DNA of 64,000 nt from Maribacter algarum (ex Lu et al. 2025) (nom. illeg.) (lineage in GTDB: Bacteria; Bacteroidota; Bacteroidia; Flavobacteriales; Flavobacteriaceae), in NCBI GenBank assembly GCA_947495915.1, contig CANMAW010000002.1, positions 124,001 through 188,000 on the forward strand, in the 5' to 3' direction. The stretch's first letter is position 1. The number at the start of each line of letters is the position of its first letter. Below, piece by piece: positions 1-10,100 of this stretch. The notes beneath the pieces were generated by a model. That model was given only the letters and a program-made list of their open reading frames with translations. It had not been told where the DNA came from and made no database searches. Made by a program: the position numbers and the translations under genes.

Positions 1-953
1 TTGCTTCTCAATCATTTGCTCAAGAAGGTATACCTGTATATTTCGACTACTTAGCCGATAATTATTATTTGGTATATCCATCAATGGCAGGTATTAGTGA
101 AGGGGGCAAAATTAGAGGTACCATACGTAAACAGTGGTTTAGTGTAGATGAAGCACCCAGCTTGCAAACCTTAAATGCAAATTTTAGATTAGGAGAAAGT
201 AATAGTGGTATTGGCGCAATTGTTTTTAATGATGCTAATGGTTATCATTCACAAACCGGCGTGAAATTGACTTATGCCCATCATTTGAAACTTGGTGGTG
301 ATGCACGATATTTAAACCAAGTGTCTTTTGGGTTAAGTGCCGGAATGTTACAAAGTAACTTAGATGAAACTGAATTTCGTTCGGTAATTCAAGATCCTTT
401 TATTACTGGTACAAATAACAGTGTAAGTTATTTTAATATGGATTTGGGCGTCTCTTACAGTAAAATGGAATTTTACGCACACTTTGCTGCACTAAATATT
501 TTAGGTAGTGGTAGAGATTTGTATTCGGCTATTGAATTTGATAATCTCAGAAGATATTTGGTGTCAACTGGTTATATTTTCGGTAGAAATGAATGGCAAG
601 TAGAGCCTTCTATTTTGTTTCAAATGACTGATTTTACCAAAGAAAAAACGATGGATATTAATGCCAAAATTTATCGTGATGTAAATTTTGGAAGAGTTTG
701 GGGCGGATTATCTTATAGGAGAAGTTTTGACGGCGCACAATTTCAAACTAACGGAAGTTTCGGTGAACAAAGATTGCAATTGGTAACACCTATCGTTGGT
801 GCTAATATTGGTAACTTTTTAGTGTCTTATAATTATTCATATCAAATGGGTGATATTCGATTTGATGATGGTGGTTTTCATCAAATTACCTTAGGTTATG
901 ATTTTGGTCAAACTGAAAGAAAATACGATTGTTACTGCCCTGCTGCACAATAA
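1..953 (+). CDS. PorP/SprF family T9SS outer-membrane protein (5' partial)
   Basis: The reading frame is open from the window edge, so the start and signal peptide lie upstream; the first in-frame start-like codon (TTG at 69) is internal. The visible N-terminus (GIPVYFDYLADNYYLVYPSM, then AG) matches the start of mature PorP/SprF proteins, where a short strand is followed by an NPA-x-AG-like turn. The rest is alternating aromatic/polar beta-strand sequence of a single outer-membrane barrel. These proteins accompany T9SS-secreted adhesins and are thought to help present them at the surface. A partner adhesin gene is expected just upstream, as in the second copy at 7150-11902. The product ends with a Cys-containing tail (YDCYCPAAQ). 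Confidence 0.8.
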   Translation, partial: ASQSFAQEGIPVYFDYLADNYYLVYPSMAGISEGGKIRGTIRKQWFSVDEAPSLQTLNANFRLGESNSGIGAIVFNDANGYHSQTGVKLTYAHHLKLGGDARYLNQVSFGLSAGMLQSNLDETEFRSVIQDPFITGTNNSVSYFNMDLGVSYSKMEFYAHFAALNILGSGRDLYSAIEFDNLRRYLVSTGYIFGRNEWQVEPSILFQMTDFTKEKTMDINAKIYRDVNFGRVWGGLSYRRSFDGAQFQTNGSFGEQRLQLVTPIVGANIGNFLVSYNYSYQMGDIRFDDGGFHQITLGYDFGQTERKYDCYCPAAQ

Positions 954-954
954 A

Positions 955-989
955 AAATGAGTCTAACAAACTAGTTGAAAGACTCATTT
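955..989. terminator. Bidirectional terminator-like hairpin
   Basis: AAATGAGTCT (955-964) is the exact reverse complement of AGACTCATTT (980-989), giving a 10-bp stem with a 15-nt loop. It lies just after the PorP/SprF stop codon and between convergent genes, with A-rich sequence on one side and T-rich sequence on the other. Confidence 0.6.
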
Positions 990-1061
990 AATTAAACACC
1001 AACCAATTGCGTTCAACAATTTAATACAGATTTTGTATTGGGTATTTTGGTTGAAGTTGTC

Positions 1062-2240
1062 TTATTTCCAGGAATAATTTTTCTTTTCAGCCTGTTTTTT
1101 AATGGCTTCAAGCATGGCGTTTTCTAGTTCACCCTTTCTATGCTTATCTTGATGGTTCGCAATATATAGCTCTCTTTTTTTATTTAATTCTTGAATCTCT
1201 TTTTGTATGCTATTACGTTTTTCTTTTTTTGCCTTGATATAAGTTTCAATTTCTTCATCTGTTTTACCTTGCAAATCTGCTGGTAATTCACCTTTATCAA
1301 TTGAAGCGATTTTAAAATCTTTGTCTTCAGAAGCATCTACCAAATCCCAAGTGGCATTTAAATACATGTGCGAGCTTTTACTAACCGCTCGTTTTACTGC
1401 AACCTCTTGTTCCATTTGCATAGCATTTGAGTCTTGCATGCTTTGTTTTTCCCTTTTTGAAGCTCCCATAGCTCCGTAAGAAATATAGGTTTTGTTCAAA
1501 TTAGCATTCAGTTCAATAATAAGTTTGTCATATGGAGTTTTTACATGCACCACTTGACGATTGTGGTCGATTGCCATATATTCTCCACCTGTTAAAAGGG
1601 CACCATTTTTCCAATCAGATTGTACGCCTTGTTCATAATTTCCACAGAAAATAGTATTAACAACAATTTCATTTTTCTTGGCATTAATTACCACATCTTT
1701 ATAGTTTAATTTTCCCTGTGTAAAGGGTTCATTACCTGCTATAAAAATCATCTTTAATTGATCAGAATTTTTACCCCAATTCAATTGTTTTAATGAAGTT
1801 TGAATTACCTCTCCACAAAACTCTTCTCCGCCATTAGTAGAAAGTGAAAATAGCTTTTCAGATATTTCATCTAAATCATCGCTGAACCCTAAGACTTGTT
1901 GAATATAGCCTTCGTTGGCAGATAGATTATCATTGCCATATTGATACAATGCTATTTGAAGTTTCGCACTCGTTTCATTTTCACATTTAGCATGGGTAAA
2001 TTGATTCACAATATCCCATAATTGTGATTTAGCTTGATTAATTAGTCCATCCATACTGTTGCTGGTGTCTAATAATAATGCAATTTTCACAACATTGTTA
2101 GCTTCCTTTTTATTGGGTAATATGGTTTGCGCAATAAGAGTTTTCTTTTCTTTCTTATCTGGACTCACTTCACAACCATAAAACGTACTAAGGGTACCTA
2201 ACATAAGACCAGTTACAAAAAGATGTTTTAAGTTTTTCAT
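1062..2240 (-). CDS. von Willebrand factor A domain lipoprotein
   Basis: A 392-residue lipoprotein. The N-terminus is a signal peptide with a lipobox ending at Cys23 (STFYGC). Residues about 52-250 form a vWA domain starting with a MIDAS motif, D58-T-S-N-S62, so divalent-cation-dependent ligand binding is likely. The last 70 residues are highly charged (KAKKEKRNSIQKEIQELNKK) and predicted to be coiled coil. The gene stands alone, convergent with the PorP/SprF gene and divergent from the sensor kinase. The ligand is unknown. It differs from Bacteroidetes BatA/BatB proteins, which are membrane-anchored and lie in moxR operons. Confidence 0.75.
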   Translation of the reverse strand: MKNLKHLFVTGLMLGTLSTFYGCEVSPDKKEKKTLIAQTILPNKKEANNVVKIALLLDTSNSMDGLINQAKSQLWDIVNQFTHAKCENETSAKLQIALYQYGNDNLSANEGYIQQVLGFSDDLDEISEKLFSLSTNGGEEFCGEVIQTSLKQLNWGKNSDQLKMIFIAGNEPFTQGKLNYKDVVINAKKNEIVVNTIFCGNYEQGVQSDWKNGALLTGGEYMAIDHNRQVVHVKTPYDKLIIELNANLNKTYISYGAMGASKREKQSMQDSNAMQMEQEVAVKRAVSKSSHMYLNATWDLVDASEDKDFKIASIDKGELPADLQGKTDEEIETYIKAKKEKRNSIQKEIQELNKKRELYIANHQDKHRKGELENAMLEAIKKQAEKKNYSWK

Positions 2241-2477
2241 AATATTTCGTTTAATGTGGGATTGTTTTTATTGAAGGATTTTTAATAATGAGGTAAAAGT
2301 ATTTTCAAACTAATTCTAAAAAAACTAGCATTGAGTGAAACTACCTTTTGAATGCGTAAAAGTGCTCAATGCTTTCGTAAAGCAAGAGCTAGCCTTGGTT
2401 TTTTGGTTACTTTTAAGGTTTGGTCGTTTTTTAGTGATACATAAATCTGCTAAGTTTACGTTGTAGTAGTAAATGAT

Positions 2478-4706
2478 ATGATTAGGTTTTTCTACATTCT
2501 ATTAATTACAATTCTCGGAGGTAGCAATTTGATTGCTCAAACCAATGGAGAAACGTTGCGTCATTTTCAGAACGACCGAACAGTGGTCGTAAAAGGAAAG
2601 GTACAGGGTAAAGAGAATTATGAGCCGATTTCAGGCGTTGAAGTGTCAACCAATAGGGGTGCATTTACAATTACCAATGCGCTAGGTGAATATACAATCA
2701 AAGTTCAAATTGGCGATGAACTAGTCTTTAAAAGTCTTGAGTTTGATACTAAACGATATGTTGTAGTTAATGATGAAGAAGTTGATGTGCTTGTTGCTGG
2801 TTACTCTGAGTTGAATTCATCGAGTACTAAGAGTATACTATTAAGCGATGAAAAAGTAGCATTGCATCAAGTTTATCTTGATTCTGCAAATAGCTATAAA
2901 AAAGATGATATTGAAAAAAGCATTGACTTTATTACACAATCTATAGCAGCACTTGGTAAACGAGGAAATAAAAAGCAACTAGCATTATCTCTAACCACCC
3001 TCGGAGAAGTATATCAACATCACCGTCAATATGATTTGGCTATTACTAGTTTTATAGATGCATTAGCTGCTAATAAAACCTCAAAAACTACACTATTACT
3101 GGGTGAGTCGTATTTACAAAGTGCTGATTTTGAAAATGCTCAATCGGTTCTAGAACCACTGTTGAAGGTAAAGAACTTAATACCATTTCAACAAATTCAA
3201 TTGTATGAAAATTTAGGAGATGTATATCGTGGTGTGGGTGATTTTGATAAAGCTGTAGCGTTTTATGAAGAAGGAATTGTTGTAGCTAAAAAAAACCAAG
3301 TAACACCGAAATTAACCGATCTGAATTCAAAAATTGCGGATACCTATGCCATCGATAATAAGGTGATTGAGGCAGAAGGGTATTACGGTAATTCTTTAAA
3401 ACTAGCTGAGAATGAAGCTCCAAAGCGAGCGATACAAGAGAAAGAAAAAGTTGCTGATTTTTATAATAAAAAAAGCAGATACAACGATGAGATTCAGTTG
3501 CGTAAACAGAGTCTTAATGAATTGAATAGTCTGCCAAAACCAAGCATTGAAAAGAAATCGGGTAGTATTTTAGCAGATACAATTACAACCCAAAGAATAA
3601 ATTACAAAATTGCCAAAGCCTATATTTCGCAAGATAAATATGATCAAGCTATTCCCTTTTTAGAGCAAAGTATTGTTGAGGCTGATTCAGAAGATGATAT
3701 TGTAGTTCAAAAAGATGCAACGCGAAAATTATCTGAAATTTATGGTTATAAAGGTGATTATAGCAAAGCTTTGGCAAGTTATCAGGCTTATGTATCATTG
3801 GTTGATACTTTGTATGTTCGAAAAGAACAAGAAATTTCTAGGGCAGCCCGTTTTAACCGCGAAATATCAACAAAGCAAAGTAGAATAAGTGGTTTAGAGC
3901 AAGAGCGAGAATTGTCGCAGAGTAAATACGATCTTGCCATAACGGAACAAAAATTAGCCGAAGAAAGTAACAAACGTCAGCAATGGTTAATATATTCTTT
4001 GGTTTTTTCATTGTTGCTAATGGCTATTGCAACCTTCTTTTTTTATCGCAGCAACCAACAGCAAAAACTGGCAAATAACCTTTTGGCTTTAAAGTCGTTG
4101 AGGTCTCAAATGAATCCACATTTTATATTTAATGCCTTAAATTCTGTAAATAATTATATAGCAAAAAGTGATGAGCGAAGTGCCAATCGCTATCTGAGTG
4201 AGTTTTCTACCTTAATGCGTTCGGTATTAGAAAACTCAGAAGAAGATTTTATTTCACTTACAAAAGAATTAGAACTTTTAGAACTATATGTAAAACTAGA
4301 GCATTCTCGATTTCCTGATAAGTTTGAATATCAGATAAAGGTTGCTAATGATATTGATGTTGCAGCATTTCAAATTCCGCCTATGTTACTACAACCCTAT
4401 ATTGAAAACTCCATTTGGCACGGGCTACGTTACAAAGAAGACAAAGGATTTTTGAAAATTCACTTAGAGAAATTAAATAAAGAAACTATTCAAATTACAA
4501 TAGCAGATAATGGTATTGGGCGAAAAAAATCTGCATCCTTGAAAACCAGTAACCAGAAAAAACAAAAATCTAAGGGAATGGGTAACATTAAAAGGCGGGT
4601 TGCTATTCTTAACGATATGTATAGAGATAAAGTTGATGTTCATATTTCAGATTTAGAGGAAGATGGTTCGGGTACCAAGGTGGTGTTTATCCTAAAAAAA
4701 GATTAA
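2478..4706 (+). CDS. LytS/YehU-family sensor histidine kinase with carboxypeptidase-like and TPR domains
   Basis: A 742-residue membrane sensor kinase. Order of parts: signal peptide (1-20), a carboxypeptidase-regulatory-like beta domain (about 37-110), TPR repeats (about 125-440), a coiled coil, one membrane segment (about 502-524, starting WLIYSLVFSLLLMAIATFFF), then a His_kinase domain. The phospho-acceptor motif LRSQMNPHFIFNALNSV places His548. The ATPase part has NSIWHGLRY, the G-box IADNGIG and KGMGNIKRR. The sensory TPR part should be periplasmic. The LytTR regulator starts 3 nt downstream, so the two form a two-component pair. The carboxypeptidase-like domain in front of the TPRs is a less common addition; the signal is unknown. 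Confidence 0.88.
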   Translation: MIRFFYILLITILGGSNLIAQTNGETLRHFQNDRTVVVKGKVQGKENYEPISGVEVSTNRGAFTITNALGEYTIKVQIGDELVFKSLEFDTKRYVVVNDEEVDVLVAGYSELNSSSTKSILLSDEKVALHQVYLDSANSYKKDDIEKSIDFITQSIAALGKRGNKKQLALSLTTLGEVYQHHRQYDLAITSFIDALAANKTSKTTLLLGESYLQSADFENAQSVLEPLLKVKNLIPFQQIQLYENLGDVYRGVGDFDKAVAFYEEGIVVAKKNQVTPKLTDLNSKIADTYAIDNKVIEAEGYYGNSLKLAENEAPKRAIQEKEKVADFYNKKSRYNDEIQLRKQSLNELNSLPKPSIEKKSGSILADTITTQRINYKIAKAYISQDKYDQAIPFLEQSIVEADSEDDIVVQKDATRKLSEIYGYKGDYSKALASYQAYVSLVDTLYVRKEQEISRAARFNREISTKQSRISGLEQERELSQSKYDLAITEQKLAEESNKRQQWLIYSLVFSLLLMAIATFFFYRSNQQQKLANNLLALKSLRSQMNPHFIFNALNSVNNYIAKSDERSANRYLSEFSTLMRSVLENSEEDFISLTKELELLELYVKLEHSRFPDKFEYQIKVANDIDVAAFQIPPMLLQPYIENSIWHGLRYKEDKGFLKIHLEKLNKETIQITIADNGIGRKKSASLKTSNQKKQKSKGMGNIKRRVAILNDMYRDKVDVHISDLEEDGSGTKVVFILKKD

Positions 4707-4709
4707 GCA

Positions 4710-5441
4710 ATGAATTTAAATGCAATCCTAGTAGAAGACGAAGCAAATAGTCGTGAAATATTGAGCAATTACCTAGCTAAGTATTGCCCGAATGTGCGTT
4801 TGGTGGGTGAAGCAGCTTCTATTGAGGAAGCAAAGAATCTTATGCAAAAAACTGAAAATCTTGATTTAGTTTTTTTAGATGTTGAGATGCCTTTTGGTAC
4901 CGGTTTTGATTTGCTTGATGCAATGCCAGATCGAACCTTCGAAACCGTTTTTGTTACTGCATATAACCAATATGCCATTGATGCGTTAAACAATCATGCG
5001 GCTTATTATCTTATGAAACCAATTAATATTGATGAATTGATAAAAGCTGTTGATTACGTAACTGAAATTCGACAGAAAGAAAATGCACTAGAAGATAAAG
5101 TGATTTCTTCGAAACTAAGTAAGGTTGAAGGTAAGATAACCTTACCACAGCAAGATGGATTTCAAATTTTGAATGTTGCCGATATTTTGTACTGCAAAGC
5201 AGATGACAATTACACAGAGATTTATTTAGAGAGTAAAAAAATACTGGTAAGCAAAACCTTAAAGTATTTTGAAGAAGCCTTATCTGAGTTCACTTTTGCC
5301 AGAATACATAAATCATATTTGGTGAATGTCAATGAAGTAATTAAATACAAAAAGGGTAAAGGTGGTAGTGTGGTGGTATCAAATGGCAAAGAGATACTTG
5401 TTTCTGCCTCAAAGAAAAAAGACCTTTTAGCCTATTTTTAG
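4710..5441 (+). CDS. LytTR-family response regulator
   Basis: A 243-residue cytoplasmic response regulator. The receiver domain (about 4-120) has the acidic pair E9-D10, phospho-acceptor Asp57 in DLVFLDVEMP, the conserved Thr in VTAYNQYA and the Lys in YLMKPI. The C-terminal LytTR DNA-binding domain (about 140-243) shows ILYCKADDNYTEIYLE and the ARIHKSYLVNV block typical of the family. It starts 3 nt after the sensor kinase stop codon, so the two should be co-translated and form a phosphorelay. Target genes cannot be told from the window. Confidence 0.92.
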   Translation: MNLNAILVEDEANSREILSNYLAKYCPNVRLVGEAASIEEAKNLMQKTENLDLVFLDVEMPFGTGFDLLDAMPDRTFETVFVTAYNQYAIDALNNHAAYYLMKPINIDELIKAVDYVTEIRQKENALEDKVISSKLSKVEGKITLPQQDGFQILNVADILYCKADDNYTEIYLESKKILVSKTLKYFEEALSEFTFARIHKSYLVNVNEVIKYKKGKGGSVVVSNGKEILVSASKKKDLLAYF

Positions 5442-5474
5442 GTTTTAAATTTCAATCAACTTAATGAGAATTAT

Positions 5475-5993
5475 ATGTTAATTAAATCTGTTAGAGGTAA
5501 ATCACCACAAATTGGTGAAGATTGTTACATTGCTGAAAATGCAACTATTGTCGGAGAGGTTACTATGGGGAACCAATGCAGCGTATGGTTTAATGCCGTA
5601 TTGCGAGGTGATGTGCATTACATTAAATTAGGAAATAAAGTTAATGTACAAGACGGTGCGGTGATTCATTGTACTTATGAAAAATCACCTACCACCATAG
5701 GTAATAATGTATCCATTGGTCACAATGCGCTTGTGCATGGCTGTACCATAAAAGATAATGTACTTGTTGGTATGGGTAGTATCATTATGGATGACTGTAT
5801 TGTTGAAAGTAACAGTATTATAGCAGCAGGAGCTGTGGTGACAAAAGGTACACATGTACCGTCAGGAAGTATTTTTGCAGGAATGCCCGCCAAGAAAATT
5901 AAAGATATCAGCCCAGAGTTGAGCGCTGGTGAGGTAGATCGTATTGCAAATAACTACGTTAAATACTCTAGTTGGTTTAAAGAATCAGAGTAG
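5475..5993 (+). CDS. Gamma-carbonic-anhydrase-family hexapeptide-repeat protein
   Basis: A 172-residue left-handed beta-helix protein made of hexapeptide repeats (for example ATIVGEVTMG, VSIGHNALV). The three metal-ligand histidines of the gamma-carbonic anhydrase/YrdA/PaaY group are present as His65 (VIHC), His83 (GHNA) and His88 (VHGC), so a trimer with metal sites between subunits is expected. The length fits the YrdA/PaaY group and lacks the acidic loop of Cam-type enzymes, so carbonic anhydrase activity is uncertain; thioesterase-like roles are known for PaaY. It follows the response regulator by 33 nt and may be read with it. Confidence 0.85.
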   Translation: MLIKSVRGKSPQIGEDCYIAENATIVGEVTMGNQCSVWFNAVLRGDVHYIKLGNKVNVQDGAVIHCTYEKSPTTIGNNVSIGHNALVHGCTIKDNVLVGMGSIIMDDCIVESNSIIAAGAVVTKGTHVPSGSIFAGMPAKKIKDISPELSAGEVDRIANNYVKYSSWFKESE

Positions 5994-6036
5994 GGGCTTT
6001 TCAGTTTCAGTTGTTGTTAGAAAGAGTATATAATAG

Positions 6037-6081
6037 AATCTTTATTAAAGATTGCTACTGAACTTTATATGTTTATTTTTG
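6037..6081 (+). promoter_or_regulatory. fabD promoter with overlapping palindrome
   Basis: A TTG (6052-6054), a 19-nt spacer and TATTTTTG (6074-6081) match the Bacteroidetes pattern TTG-N19-TAnnTTTG; ATG follows 19 nt after the -7 box. AATCTTTA and its exact reverse complement TAAAGATT (6037-6053, 1-nt spacer) overlap the -33 element and could be an operator or a weak terminator for the upstream gene. Confidence 0.5.
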
Positions 6082-6100
6082 CCAATCAAAACACTATAGA

Positions 6101-6985
6101 ATGAACGCATATATTTTTCCAGGTCAAGGAGCTCAGTTTGTTGGAATGGGTCTAGACCTTTATGAGAACCATACCATTGCTCAAGAATTATTTGAATCAG
6201 CAAATGATATTTTAGGTTTTCGAATTACTGATATTATGTTTGAAGGTTCACCTGAAGATCTAAAGGAAACAAAAGTGACCCAACCTGCAATATTCTTGCA
6301 TTCTGTTATTTTGAGTAAAGTAATGGGTGATAATTTTAAACCCGATATGGTTGCTGGGCATTCTTTAGGAGAATTCTCAGCTTTAGTAGCTAATGGGGTT
6401 TTAAATTTTGAAGATGGGTTAAAACTAGTTTCTAAAAGAGCATTAGCAATGCAGAAGGCTTGTGAGCTAAAGCCGGGTACAATGGCGGCCGTTTTAAACT
6501 TGCCTGATGATGTGGTAGAGCGTATTTGTGATGAAACACCGGGTATTGTAGTTGCCGCAAACTATAATTGTCCGGGGCAGCTTGTAATATCAGGTGAGGT
6601 AGAAGCTATTACCTTGGCATGTGAAAATATGAAAGAAGCAGGGGCTCGAAGAGCTTTAGTGCTTCCTGTAGGTGGTGCTTTTCATTCTCCATTAATGGAG
6701 CCAGCACGTGAAGAACTGGCAGCAGCCATAGAAAACACTTCTTTTGCGATACCAAATTGTCCCATTTATCAAAATGTATCCACTAAAGCAGTTGTAAATT
6801 CTGAAGAAATAAAAGAAAATCTAATTGCTCAATTGACGGCACCTGTAAAATGGACACAAAGTGTTCAAAACATGGTGAATGATGGCGCAAAGTTGTTTAC
6901 AGAAGTTGGTCCTGGTAAGGTTTTACAGGGTCTTGTTCGTAAAATAAATTCAGAAGCGGAAACCACTTCTGTGATTCTTGCGTAA
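6101..6985 (+). CDS. fabD: Malonyl-CoA:acyl-carrier-protein transacylase
   Basis: A 294-residue enzyme of normal family length. It moves malonyl from CoA to acyl carrier protein, supplying the extender unit for fatty-acid elongation. Visible hallmarks are the N-terminal FPGQGAQFVGM motif, the nucleophile elbow GHSLGEFSA with Ser88, and the catalytic His195 in GGAFHSPLM; the C-terminus has TEVGPGKVLQGL. It appears to be a single-gene unit with its own Bacteroidetes-type promoter, as there is no other fab gene nearby. Cytoplasmic. Confidence 0.96.
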   Translation: MNAYIFPGQGAQFVGMGLDLYENHTIAQELFESANDILGFRITDIMFEGSPEDLKETKVTQPAIFLHSVILSKVMGDNFKPDMVAGHSLGEFSALVANGVLNFEDGLKLVSKRALAMQKACELKPGTMAAVLNLPDDVVERICDETPGIVVAANYNCPGQLVISGEVEAITLACENMKEAGARRALVLPVGGAFHSPLMEPAREELAAAIENTSFAIPNCPIYQNVSTKAVVNSEEIKENLIAQLTAPVKWTQSVQNMVNDGAKLFTEVGPGKVLQGLVRKINSEAETTSVILA

Positions 6986-7149
6986 ATACAGTAGTCGATT
7001 TTATACGTAGTTTACCTTGTAATGTTCCAATTTACCAATTAAAATAGGGTATTCGACGTTTTTTTTAGTAATATTGACACCCGAATTTTGCCTATACGAA
7101 GTAACCTACGACGCTGTACATTGAATTAGTATTAATTCAAGCACAAATT

Positions 7150-10100
7150 ATGTATTTGAAAAAAGAACATGCGTCTTTTATGAATTTGACCAAATTTTTA
7201 AAAAGTTTTATATTTTTTGGAGTAATGCTTGCGATGAATTTTGTTTCATCTCAAAACCTTATTTCCGTAGCTAGTATTGACGCTAATGCAGAAGAAGTAT
7301 CTGCTGGGGCTCAAAACCTAGCTAGCTTTACAATATCAAGAAACTTTACTTCACTGACTCCTAATGTAGTTAATTATACCATAACGGGCTCAGCTGTTCA
7401 AAATGTTGATTATAATTTAGTTGCTAACGGAACTGTAAACTTAACCATTGCTGAGCCATCGGTAACATTTGAAATCACCGCTATTGTAGATGATGAGTTA
7501 GTAGAAGGTCTTGAAGATATTGTTGTTACATTAGTAAGCGAATCAGGTCCGGGTAGTATTGATCCTGCAAATGATGAGGTAATTATTGAGATTGCAGATA
7601 ATGATGAAGGTATTATTAACTTCAGTTTTGATGAGGTCATTTTAAACCCATATATACCAGAAGCCTTTGAAGGTGGTGATGAAGGGCAATTTAGATTAGA
7701 ATCTGATAAAATGAATGCAACTGGTAGTACGGTTTTGTTGTTTTTTGAGATTTCTGGTACTGCGGGCCCTGCTGGTCAAGGCTCTTCTTTTGATTATGAT
7801 CTTTCAGGAGCGATAAATGTTGCTAACAATCGAATTACTTATGCAAATAACTCGCAATTTCGGGTCGTCAATGTTGAGCCGTTCGATGATGCCATTGCCG
7901 AACCTGATAAAACAGTAACCATAAAATTAACGGGTACTAATAACCCATTATTTACAATTGGGCCTTTAGATACAGCAACCGTTACCATAATAGATGATGA
8001 TTGTTCAGCTGGTGATACTCCTCCGCCTTTGAACAATGCAACCGCCATGGCTCGCTGTGATGTAAATAGTGTCAATTTAAATACATTTATTACCGGTGGT
8101 GCAGCAAGTGCCCCAGCAGGTACAGCTTTACGATGGAGTTTAATCGCCAACCCAACAGCTTCTGGAGATCTAATTACTGCTACCGCTACTACTTCAAATA
8201 CGTATTATGGGGTTTATTGGGATAATGTGGAGAGTTGTGCGAGTCCGGCAACACAGGTTGATTTGGTGCTTAGTGAATCTCCTGATGCAGGTGACGATGC
8301 TAATGGTGCTGCATGTAATAATCCTGATGATAGCTTTGGTGCTACTTTGATCGATTTAGATGATTTGTTAACCGCTGGTGTTGACCCAGGTACATGGTCG
8401 TTTATTTCCGGACCAGAAACAATAGCTCCTAACGCAAATAATAGAATTCAATTTCGTAACAGAACTGCGGGAACATACAGGTATAGTTATACCACCAATA
8501 ATGCTGTAGCCCCCTGTACCAATGATTCGGCAACCTTTACCATTACCGTTACCGATTGTGACCCTTGTGTTGCTGGTAATTCGGCTCCGGTATTGGCAAA
8601 TGACGTGGAAACAACACAATGTGATACTTTTGAAAGTAGTTTTAATGACTATACGAATAGTACTCCACCAGCAAATACAACACTTGTTTGGAGTACAGAC
8701 TCTGACCCTTCAAATACCAATGCTCACCTAACAGCTGCAGAGGCTAATAATCCTCCAACTTTAGCAGGTACTTATTACGGATTTTTCTATGATGCAGTGA
8801 ATAATTGCGGTAGTCCAGTACTTCAAATAGATTTAGTGCTAAACGATACGCCAACTTTAACAAATACTGATGGGGATGTGCGCTGTGGTGCTGGAACGGT
8901 AGTTCTGACAGCAACTGCTTCAGCAAACGCTACAATAAATTGGTATTCATCGGCAAGTGGAGGTAGTGTTATTGGTACAGGTAATTCATTTACGACTCCC
9001 TTTATCAGTGAAACTACCTCGTATTACGTATTGGCAACTTTAAATTCATGTGCTACAGAACGTGTTGAGGTAGAAGCTGAAGTAGTTCCGCAGCCCTCAG
9101 CTGGTACAGCCCAAAATGGAGGTAATGCTTCATCTTGTAGTGACGCGAGTAATGGTCCGACTTCTTTGATTTTATCTGATTTATTAACTGGTGAAGATGA
9201 AGGTGATTGGGTATATAATAACGGACCAACAGCAAATTTTACTATAGCAGCTAATAACGAAGTTGATTTTGAAGGTATGCCAGATGGTAATTATGTATTT
9301 ACCTTTACAACCACAGGAGCACAAGCCCCTTGTGAAAATGAGTCTTCAGTCATTACCATTTCAGTAAATGACTGTGATGTTGATACCGATTTAGATGGAA
9401 TTTTCGATGGGCCAGAGTCAATTTTAGGAACCAACCCAAATAGTCAAGATACTGATGAAGATGGTGTAAATGATGGTCTTGAGGTAGGTGATGATTTGGA
9501 AAACCCGTTAGATGCCGATCAAGATGGTATTATAGATGCTCTAGAGTCCATTTTAGCAGATGCTGATAATGATGGGGTTGTAGATCAACTTGATCCTGCA
9601 AATGATAATCCCTGTGTGCCGAATACCTTAAACGGTGTTTGTGATTCTGATGGAGATGATATAGCAGATAGTGATGAAGATGCCAATGGCGATGGGGTTG
9701 TTGACGAAGGTGAAAGTGACCCGAATGACCCTTGTGACCCGAATAGTGAACATCCAAATTGTAACCCTGATCCTATTGATATTGAAGTTTTGAAAACGGT
9801 AGACAATATCAACGGACTTATAGGAGAGACAGTCGTTTTTACAGTTACAGTTAATAACACTGATGCAGAAAGAGATGCTCGTGATATTTTAATTGGTGAT
9901 TTATTAGAAAGTGGTTTTGAATACCAAATGCATGAACCACTAGCAGCGGAATATGATGATGTTAATGGAGAGTGGTTTATTCCTTTTATCGAAGCAGGAG
10001 GTTCTGAATCTATAGATATCTCTGTTATGATTTTAGAAGATGGGGTATATGACAACACTGCTGAGCTACTTGATTCGTTTCCCATGGATGTTACCCCTGA

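Noticed and set aside
69-953. A start for the first PorP/SprF gene at the TTG at 69
   Set aside because: The frame is open to the window edge and the upstream codons match the family's mature N-terminus, so the gene is 5'-truncated by the window.
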